Source: a virus. Taken from it: a stretch of 33,509 nucleotides of DNA. How positions within the stretch are numbered: position 1 is the stretch's first letter; the number at the start of each line of letters is the position of its first letter. Of the stretch, positions 1 through 5,634 are shown one piece after another. Made by a program: the position numbers and the translations under genes. The stretch covers positions 1 through 33,509 of the IMG/VR virus record IMGVR_UViG_3300025759_015067. One strand, written 5' to 3'. Under the pieces are notes generated by a model. That model did not search any database. It had not been told where the DNA came from and saw only the letters and a list, made by a program, of their open reading frames with translations.

Positions 1-633
1 GCCGATGTTGGTTTTCAACTGATTAGTGAAGACCATAGCAATCTGCTCTTTGCCTAGGGTTTCTGTTACTTTTCTCATTCCCTTGGCTAGGGCTTTGGCG
101 GTAAGACCAATACGGCTGTTGGGATCATAGTCGCCCTCAACCTCAGCCTTGACTGGAGTACCAGCAACGCTGTCCCAAACAATACAAACAAGCTTGTCTG
201 GAGCCTTTTCACGGATCAAGCCGATAAGACGTTCGATATTCTCGAACACCTCTTCGATAGTTCCTGGCTGGACATAGATGAAGTTGTTCTTGGTGTCCAG
301 TCCCAGTTGTGCCATAAAGTCTGGTGAAGCAGCGTTCTCTGTGTCGATGTAAACTGCTAGACCGCCCATCTTTTGTGTGTTGGCTAGAATCTGAGTGACC
401 AAAAGACTTTTACCACTGGCTGATTCACCAGCAATGGTTGTGAGCTTGCCTACAGGAATACCGCCATCTCGGCGGTTAGAAATAACATAATCAAGCAGTG
501 TTGATCCAGTGGAGATCCAAGTCTTTACATCCGTTGGATTGTCTCCGTGTAGGTCGAAAGCAATGTTTTCTTTTGCTGCCTTGTTTAGCTCATTGCGAAG
601 TGAGCTAGCAAGGGTGTTTTTGTCTTTAGCCAT
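1..633 (-). CDS. uvsX: UvsX/RecA-like recombinase (partial, C-terminus cut off)
   Basis: The first 211 codons are visible and the reading frame runs off the left edge of the window. The product is a RecA-family strand-exchange ATPase, which coats single-stranded DNA and drives homologous pairing during phage replication and repair. A Walker A loop GESASGKS lies at residues 69-76. A Walker B strand ending in VWDSVAG is near 152-158, followed by a RecA-like segment VKAEVEGDY and the VFTNQLKTNIG strand, which matches the RecA NQ motif. The ATG at 633 is preceded by GGAG at a normal distance. It follows the single-strand binding protein gene by 58 bases, the usual UvsX/gp32 partnership. Whether it is closer to T4 UvsX or bacterial RecA cannot be settled from the visible part. 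Confidence 0.93.
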   Translation of the reverse strand, partial: MAKDKNTLASSLRNELNKAAKENIAFDLHGDNPTDVKTWISTGSTLLDYVISNRRDGGIPVGKLTTIAGESASGKSLLVTQILANTQKMGGLAVYIDTENAASPDFMAQLGLDTKNNFIYVQPGTIEEVFENIERLIGLIREKAPDKLVCIVWDSVAGTPVKAEVEGDYDPNSRIGLTAKALAKGMRKVTETLGKEQIAMVFTNQLKTNIG

Positions 634-651
634 TTTATCTCCAAAAGTGGA

Positions 652-674
652 GAGGCACCTGTACCCCGTGCCTC
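652..674 (-). promoter_or_regulatory. Hairpin just upstream of the uvsX ribosome binding site
   Basis: Arms GAGGCAC and GTGCCTC form a perfect 7-bp stem with a 9-base loop. The hairpin lies in the gap between the gp32-like gene and uvsX and ends 18 bases before the uvsX ATG, just ahead of its GGAG. No T-run follows, so an ordinary intrinsic terminator is unlikely. It could be an RNA-processing site, a stability element or a modulator of uvsX translation. The structure is seen; the role is inferred. Confidence 0.45.
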
Positions 675-691
675 CCTGCGGGGGCGGTCAA

Positions 692-1483
692 CTACGACAG
701 CAAGTCATCAAACGCTGCGTTGATGTCAGTCACAGCCTCAAGACCACTATCTTTGCTTTGAGTCGTGGTGGTGGCGGCAGCAGTGCTGTTGTTGTAACGA
801 GTAGTTTCGTTACCTTCCGACGAGTCTTCGGTGTCACCCAAGGTCTCAGCTAGGACCTTTTCGCACTGCTCGAATGTAGTGCGTTCGAAGACAGTCTCAA
901 CTGCTGGTAGCGACTGTAGAAGAGTGTTGACTTGCTCTTCACTTTCAGCGAGGACGCTGGTGCGACGCATTGGACGGATATCGGTAGTTGGGAATGATTG
1001 TCCCTGCTTCTTACCGTAGTCAATACGAAGGTCAGTGCCCTTATCTGGGTCGGTGATGTCACCGTACTCTGGATCAAGAACTACATCAAGCAGTGCTTGG
1101 TAGGTGGTGCGGGAAAAGCCCCACCAGCGAACACCCTTGTCCTCTTCACCTCGGACGACGACAGGAGCGAATACTCGCATCTTAGGCCAGAAGCGCTTGG
1201 CTGCTTCCTTTGAACTGTCGGTGCCCTCGTTCCAGAGCTTTGTGCCCCACTCTGCGATTGGGTCATCATCCCCAAAAGTGCGTGGGCTCAAAACGGTCGT
1301 GCGACCTTCAGCACCCATTGCGTAGTGGTAGTATGCCTCAAAGAAAGGATCTCCGCTCTCAGGGCAAACAAGGCGAACTTGGTGTGTTCCCTCTTCTGGT
1401 TTCCAGAAAAAGTCATTGGCATCACCGCCACGGTTAGTCAAGGCAGCGTGCTTTTGACGCATCTTACTTAAGTCAATACCCAT
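692..1483 (-). CDS. gp32-like single-stranded DNA-binding protein
   Basis: The 263-residue protein resembles T4-type gp32 in layout. It has a basic, polar N-terminus (MGIDLSKMRQKHAAL), an OB-fold-like aromatic-rich core (for example HQVRLVCPES and VRWWGFSR), a Ser/Thr/Asn-rich linker around residues 225-245, and an acidic tail ending in AAFDDLLS. Such tails recruit other replication proteins. gp32 proteins cover single-stranded DNA at forks and control access of polymerase, helicase loader and recombinase. T4 gp32 (301 residues) has a zinc site; here only two cysteines are present, so that site is missing. The ATG at 1483 has an AAGGAG-type site. Its own promoter with a palindrome lies directly upstream, and uvsX follows. 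Confidence 0.82.
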   Translation of the reverse strand: MGIDLSKMRQKHAALTNRGGDANDFFWKPEEGTHQVRLVCPESGDPFFEAYYHYAMGAEGRTTVLSPRTFGDDDPIAEWGTKLWNEGTDSSKEAAKRFWPKMRVFAPVVVRGEEDKGVRWWGFSRTTYQALLDVVLDPEYGDITDPDKGTDLRIDYGKKQGQSFPTTDIRPMRRTSVLAESEEQVNTLLQSLPAVETVFERTTFEQCEKVLAETLGDTEDSSEGNETTRYNNSTAAATTTTQSKDSGLEAVTDINAAFDDLLS

Positions 1484-1517
1484 GTTTTTCTCCTTTACTG
1501 GTTAGTTGACCTTGAAC

Positions 1518-1547
1518 ATATAGTAGCACACGTTCAGGACGTGTAAA
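1518..1547 (-). promoter_or_regulatory. Sigma-70-like promoter of the ssb gene with an embedded palindrome
   Basis: On the minus strand there is a TTTACA (1547-1542) and, 16 bases later, TACTAT (1525-1520), resembling -35 and -10 boxes. CTATAT at 1523-1518 is an alternative -10. The predicted start of transcription is about 30 bases ahead of the ATG at 1483. A perfect palindrome, ACACGT-5-ACGTGT at 1528-1544, fills the spacer, which is where a repressor would block polymerase. The regulator is unknown. Confidence 0.5.
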
Positions 1548-1597
1548 GCTTTTTAAGGTTGTTTTTTTGATTCCGTCAAGAAAAGAACGGCTTAGAC

Positions 1598-2038
1598 TTA
1601 CTGATCGTCTTCAGCGGGTTCGTCTTCTACTTGGAAGATCTTGGCTACGGTTACGCTGTGAACTCGTAGATCTTTGCCAGCGGTCAAAAGGATGCTGTCT
1701 CTGTACTGTTCCCAGTCTAGCTTCAAGTGCTTTCCTGTTTGCCCATCGTGCTCAAGAGCGACTGCTTTGTTGAGAGCGTTGATGGTGTACAAAGTGTTGG
1801 TTTGCTTTTTGCGGTGAACACGGATTGTGTACAATCGTGGGTTGTATACTCTGTTTTTAGCAACTATTGCGTTGTAGGACAAAATCTTGTTTGTTGGATC
1901 TTCTTTGTCTTCTAACAAGAAGATGAACTTATTTGTCAAATCGATATTGGAAGCGATGAACTCTACTTCCTCAAGAACTGCCTCTTCACTTTCTGCTTTG
2001 ATGAAGGACGCTAGTAGTACACCTCTTTCTTGTTTCAT
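1598..2038 (-). CDS. Unknown protein in the replication cluster
   Basis: This 146-residue protein is not one I recognise. It begins MKQERGVLLASF, alternates beta-like and helical stretches, has a basic patch IRVHRKKQ near the middle, and ends in a short acidic tail VEDEPAEDDQ, a feature common in phage replication accessory proteins. It sits between the degenerate tubulin-like gene and the gp32-like gene, so a role in DNA metabolism is a reasonable guess but nothing more. The ATG at 2038 has GAGG about 11 bases upstream, rather far. A separate promoter and a palindrome lie in the 60-base gap before it, suggesting it can be transcribed apart from the polymerase genes. Confidence 0.75.
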   Translation of the reverse strand: MKQERGVLLASFIKAESEEAVLEEVEFIASNIDLTNKFIFLLEDKEDPTNKILSYNAIVAKNRVYNPRLYTIRVHRKKQTNTLYTINALNKAVALEHDGQTGKHLKLDWEQYRDSILLTAGKDLRVHSVTVAKIFQVEDEPAEDDQ

Positions 2039-2061
2039 TAAAATGTTTTCCTCAAATGTGT

Positions 2062-2089
2062 TCTATAACTAGTTTCCCAGCCGAGTAAA
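2062..2089 (-). promoter_or_regulatory. Possible sigma-70-like promoter
   Basis: TTTACT (2089-2084) and TATAGA (2067-2062) are separated by 16 bases on the minus strand, each with two mismatches to consensus. The site lies in the short gap before the gene starting at 2038. The match is weak and could be chance in AT-rich intergenic DNA. Confidence 0.3.
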
Positions 2090-2095
2090 ACCCCT

Positions 2096-2109
2096 ATACT
2101 AAATAGTAT
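2096..2109. repeat. Perfect 14-base palindrome at the end of the tubulin-like gene
   Basis: ATACTA and TAGTAT flank a central AA. The palindrome overlaps the TAG stop of the gene at 2099-2959 and lies just upstream of the weak promoter at 2062-2089. Read on the minus strand it also contains ACTATTTA, which overlaps the motif seen ahead of the late genes. It could be an operator or a promoter element. Confidence 0.4.
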
Positions 2110-2959
2110 CCAAAACTGGCTGAATCTTCGAGGAATATGCTGTACACAAAACCATATGGTTCTCAAAGTTTGTTGAATATACTGAAAAGCTTGTTGAGAC
2201 ATCTTCTTCTTTATAGCTCTTGACGTGCTTCTTGATCTTGTTCGTCAAAGAGGGATCTTCGTCTAGATCTGCCTCTGGGATGCCGTAAAAGAAGTGAATA
2301 TCTCTTGTCTCTTCAATCGGATACAAAAGCTTAATGTCACTCTCATCTTCATCAAGTGACGAGACGCCGAAAGTGGCAAGCCTTGCAATGTTGTGGGGCT
2401 CTATCTTGTTGGCAAGAATAGGCTCAGTATGATCAAAGAAGTTAATCATCGCTACGACATACGAAATGAAATAGGAAACGCTGTTCTCATATTCCTGAAT
2501 GGGTACGTCACCGACGAGGTTATCAACCGCTTGGCGGTGGACAAGGAAGATCTTTTCAAACACACCGCTCCGAGCGTACTCCTGCAAGACATTAAAAGCG
2601 ATCTTATCATCACGACGCTGGATCTCTGAGCACATCACTCTGTCGGGAACAATATAAAGAACATTTAGCTTGGAGTCTTTGATTGTTTCCAGTATTTTTA
2701 ATGTTGCCCCAGAAACAGGGTCGCCGCCTTCAAGAACTAGAAGGATCTCATCCTTTTTCTTAATGGAGCGCAGGTAAACAGCAACCGAATCCTGATCCAA
2801 CATATGCTCGTAGTCGTCCATCCCTGAGTATTCCCCAATGGAAAGGCTACCACGCTCATCAATCTCTGAATCTATCTTGTATATTCTATATTCTGGGTAT
2901 GCAGTGAGGTGCTCGACAACAGCGCAACCAAGTTTACCTAGTCCAATGACTTTATCCAA
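2099..2959 (-). CDS. Degenerate tubulin/FtsZ-like protein
   Basis: The 286-residue protein follows the FtsZ order in sequence. An N-terminal glycine loop GLGKLGCAV (residues 6-14) corresponds to FtsZ T1. A strand IYKID comes next, then EGGDPVSGAT (77-86) in the place of the GGGTGSGAA loop. NVLYIVPDR and a long helical stretch (110-175) follow, ending FGVSSL, and then a C-terminal domain-like section HFFYGIPEADL...VSTSFSVYS...VLCTAYSS, resembling the FtsZ beta-sheet domain. The nucleotide loop is altered (GGDPVSG) and the catalytic loop NxDxxD is replaced by something like NKIEPHN, so GTP hydrolysis is doubtful. The start is TTG at 2959: an in-frame stop lies just upstream and the first ATG would remove the T1 loop. 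AAGGA stands 8 bases ahead. The start overlaps the polymerase stop by 8 bases, implying coupled translation. The fold is inferred by eye, not proven. Confidence 0.6.
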   Translation of the reverse strand: MDKVIGLGKLGCAVVEHLTAYPEYRIYKIDSEIDERGSLSIGEYSGMDDYEHMLDQDSVAVYLRSIKKKDEILLVLEGGDPVSGATLKILETIKDSKLNVLYIVPDRVMCSEIQRRDDKIAFNVLQEYARSGVFEKIFLVHRQAVDNLVGDVPIQEYENSVSYFISYVVAMINFFDHTEPILANKIEPHNIARLATFGVSSLDEDESDIKLLYPIEETRDIHFFYGIPEADLDEDPSLTNKIKKHVKSYKEEDVSTSFSVYSTNFENHMVLCTAYSSKIQPVLDTI

Positions 2960-4172
2960 TGTGCATATCCTTCATAGAACCCAGAGTTTTACCTCTTTTT
3001 ATGTTTACCTTGAAAGTCCCAAAGTTTGTTGAACTCATAAGGGCTATCAATGGTTTAATTAGGTTCTCATCCTCTTTTTTCATATCAAGAACGACGGCAT
3101 CGTGGATCAAGAAAGCGATGTTCGAACCAGCAGAGCGAGTACGGAGCAAATACTCTAGCTTTAGAGCCTGCTTTAGCGTCAGTTCTGCCGCAGTAGATTG
3201 AACCAAGTAGTTCAGAGCGTGATGCTCGCTTGTATCGGCTATTTGCTTCCTAAATGGCGTTCTAACTGTGTTGCCATCCCAATATTCTTCGAGTAGTCGG
3301 TCCTTTTCGTAGAAACTAGCCAGTTTTTGCATATCTTTCTGACTTACAGCAGTCTTTGACCCATAAAGCCAAGCAAAAAACGCCACTTTTGCGTCATTTC
3401 TGGTGCTGATGTTTGTAAAAACGTTTTCTAAGTGAAAATCGTGGACATCTTCTTCTGGTTGTGGCTTGCCGAGGAGTCCCAACAGCGTTCTGACCTCTGC
3501 TCCGTTGAAATCTAGCTCAATGAAGTAATCATTCTGAGGCAGAATCGCTGATCGGAAGTCTTTATTGAGCGTCAAGATGGGAAATGATCCCTTCTTGGTT
3601 GTGAGTCTGCCTGTTTTTGTCCCGAACTGATTGTAGTCAACGTATGGTTTGTTGTCTAGGATCATCTTTGCTTGATTCTTTAGCTTGGGAGAGGTCATAT
3701 AGGACTTGACAAGCTTTGGATCGATCTTGACCCTTTTTGTTGCGATGTCTCCCAGCATCATAGAGACGTGCTTATAGAACTCATATCGATCAGGCTTTTC
3801 AATGGTCTTCACGATGTGTTCACATATTTTATTTTTTACCTCGCAAAAGTCCACCAAGAACCTTTCGGGAACCAGATCAAAAAAGCAGTTGTCGTAGGTG
3901 TTGACCTGCGAGATAGCCAAGGACCTCTTGAAAGCCTGAATCTTCTTAGAAACGTCTTCCCAGTCATCTTGTAGATACTCTGGGATGTTATCACTAATCT
4001 TGCCACCCTCCAGATACAACGACACATAATCTACATCGATATCACGTAAGTACGGAGCGTACTTCCAAGTCATTGTTAGATCGTCTGGGAACTGCTCTAA
4101 GTCAAACAGTAGCTGATTATGTGTATAGATTCCTACGCACTCGGTTTTGTCGTCTAGTGTTTGGAAGATCAT
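2952..4172 (-). CDS. Family A DNA polymerase, polymerase domain only
   Basis: This 406-residue protein carries the palm and finger motifs of DNA polymerase I-type enzymes: TGRLTT (187-192), motif A ELDFNGAEVR with catalytic Asp221, motif B with the spacing R-x3-K-x3-F-x3-YG (258-271), the NYLVQSTAAEL helix, and motif C LIHDAVV with catalytic Asp358. Motif C has HDA where family members have HDE, and motif A has FNGAEVR in place of YSQIELR. The roughly 180 N-terminal residues show no DEDD proofreading signature, so exonuclease activity is absent or encoded elsewhere. T4 itself uses a family B enzyme; the T4-like Rhodothermus phage RM378 is recalled to carry a split family A enzyme. I chose the ATG at 4172, with AGAGG just ahead, over a TTG seven codons earlier. 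It overlaps the upstream gene by 56 bases. Confidence 0.9.
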   Translation of the reverse strand: MIFQTLDDKTECVGIYTHNQLLFDLEQFPDDLTMTWKYAPYLRDIDVDYVSLYLEGGKISDNIPEYLQDDWEDVSKKIQAFKRSLAISQVNTYDNCFFDLVPERFLVDFCEVKNKICEHIVKTIEKPDRYEFYKHVSMMLGDIATKRVKIDPKLVKSYMTSPKLKNQAKMILDNKPYVDYNQFGTKTGRLTTKKGSFPILTLNKDFRSAILPQNDYFIELDFNGAEVRTLLGLLGKPQPEEDVHDFHLENVFTNISTRNDAKVAFFAWLYGSKTAVSQKDMQKLASFYEKDRLLEEYWDGNTVRTPFRKQIADTSEHHALNYLVQSTAAELTLKQALKLEYLLRTRSAGSNIAFLIHDAVVLDMKKEDENLIKPLIALMSSTNFGTFKVNIKRGKTLGSMKDMHIG

Positions 4173-5634
4173 CTGTTTCCTCTTCAGCGCCAATTATATC
4201 CCCGACTGTTCTCAATGTTAAAGGGTCGGTATCATAGGGTCCAATATATTCTTCCTGTGCGTATCGGAGCGATCTCATATATTGATTTTCTGTGCTTAGG
4301 TTGTAGATGTTCATCATCTGTTGAATCTCTCTTCTTCTTATCCTTGATGTTCGCTCAGGGTCACGCTCTGTTAGCCTAGAGAGATAAAATGTTTTTAGTT
4401 TCCAGCGATCACCGAATCTAGCCACAAACTCTTCTTCGGTTATCTGCTCTCTGGTCATAACTTCTGTCTTGGGAACACAATCAACCAAAGTGTATTCGTC
4501 ACGCATAGAGACGGTTGGTGCCGTAGCGACATAGGTGTTGTAGAATCCTAAAATATAAGTCTCAAGCAGATCAACGTCTGTCTTCCAGGTTTCATCATAG
4601 GCTGTTTCAAACAAAATCTCAAACACCTCTTCCTGAGAGGATGCATCCTTGGCTGGCTGATATTCTTGATATCCAGGCTGGATGTTACCTTCGCTGTCAA
4701 AGTGAGTAGAGATACGGCGCTTAACAGTTTCCAACCCTGGGACCTGAGAATAGCCGAAAGCCATAGGAGCCAACTCTTTATCCAAGAGTGTGGGATCACA
4801 AGGAAGAGGATCAGGATAAGAATCCTCAAACCCTTCAATGGGGACGCCATACATATATTCTTGCATAGCTTGGCTTCTTAGGTCTGCTACGAGTCTCCAA
4901 GGAATGTTCCTATCAATAGAAAAACCATACTGCGCTACGATGTTAGATACAAGCTCAAAGTTTTGATCCAAGTATTCATAAGACTTTGTAAGATCTTCAG
5001 AGTATTTGTCATTGGATATCTCAATCATCAATCCAGACATTAATGGAGAGACACTGACACCTTCGATGTAACCGCTCAAAGTAGTGGGTCCCACTAGGGA
5101 AACAGCAACATCTATGTACTCATCAAACACTGATAGGAAGTTGTCTATGTTTTTTATTCTTCTCTCTTTGTTCCCTGTAATCAAGAACTGTTCAACAAAG
5201 AATCGATATACAGTTTCTCTCATATACTCATCATATTGAACTGTTATTGGATTCCAAGCCTTTACAATAGTAGGTTCCGCCCAGGGACTGTTTCTGTAGA
5301 TTATGTTTTGATCGGCTAGCTCTCTCAACCTTGTGGATAGATCGTACCAAGCGTCTGCCACGAAGTTCATAGCAAACTGGCTCTGATTATCTGCAAAGTA
5401 TAATGACTTTAGAAATCTCTGGTCGGGAATGACTGTATTGCCCTTTGTGTTTACAATGCCATAAAACCTGTCAGCAGACCAAGTGCTGGTCGAGTTCACA
5501 ATCAAACCTTCGGGAAATATAAAGCGGCGATAAAGATCTCTCTCAATAAAAATCTGTGAAGAGTTTAGCTCGTTCGAACCATAAGAGTAAAGCTCTGGAT
5601 TGTTTACGGGAGAGGGTCTAAGTTGGTCTGCCAT
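4117..5634 (-). CDS. Large unidentified protein at the end of the baseplate gene run
   Basis: I do not recognise this 505-residue protein. It is rich in Tyr, Asp, Glu and Arg, lacks signal peptides or membrane segments, and has a charged C-terminus rich in Arg (RRQNRVRRNLYT). Long segments such as the 60-150 region are aromatic-rich, as in baseplate and neck structural proteins. Its start overlaps the stop of the hub-like gene by a TAATG junction, so translation is coupled to tail genes, while its 3' end overlaps the DNA polymerase start. The context makes a virion, probably baseplate-associated, protein most likely, but no motif proves it. Confidence 0.7.
   Translation of the reverse strand: MADQLRPSPVNNPELYSYGSNELNSSQIFIERDLYRRFIFPEGLIVNSTSTWSADRFYGIVNTKGNTVIPDQRFLKSLYFADNQSQFAMNFVADAWYDLSTRLRELADQNIIYRNSPWAEPTIVKAWNPITVQYDEYMRETVYRFFVEQFLITGNKERRIKNIDNFLSVFDEYIDVAVSLVGPTTLSGYIEGVSVSPLMSGLMIEISNDKYSEDLTKSYEYLDQNFELVSNIVAQYGFSIDRNIPWRLVADLRSQAMQEYMYGVPIEGFEDSYPDPLPCDPTLLDKELAPMAFGYSQVPGLETVKRRISTHFDSEGNIQPGYQEYQPAKDASSQEEVFEILFETAYDETWKTDVDLLETYILGFYNTYVATAPTVSMRDEYTLVDCVPKTEVMTREQITEEEFVARFGDRWKLKTFYLSRLTERDPERTSRIRRREIQQMMNIYNLSTENQYMRSLRYAQEEYIGPYDTDPLTLRTVGDIIGAEEETDDLPNTRRQNRVRRNLYT

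Noticed and set aside
1559-1597. Possible terminator after the unknown gene ending at 1598
   Set aside because: Only a 4-bp stem (CCGT/ACGG) is present and on the coding strand it is followed by A, not T, residues.
4173-4193. TTG start seven codons upstream for the DNA polymerase
   Set aside because: The ATG at 4172 has a proper AGAGG site, and this site would lie inside the longer version.
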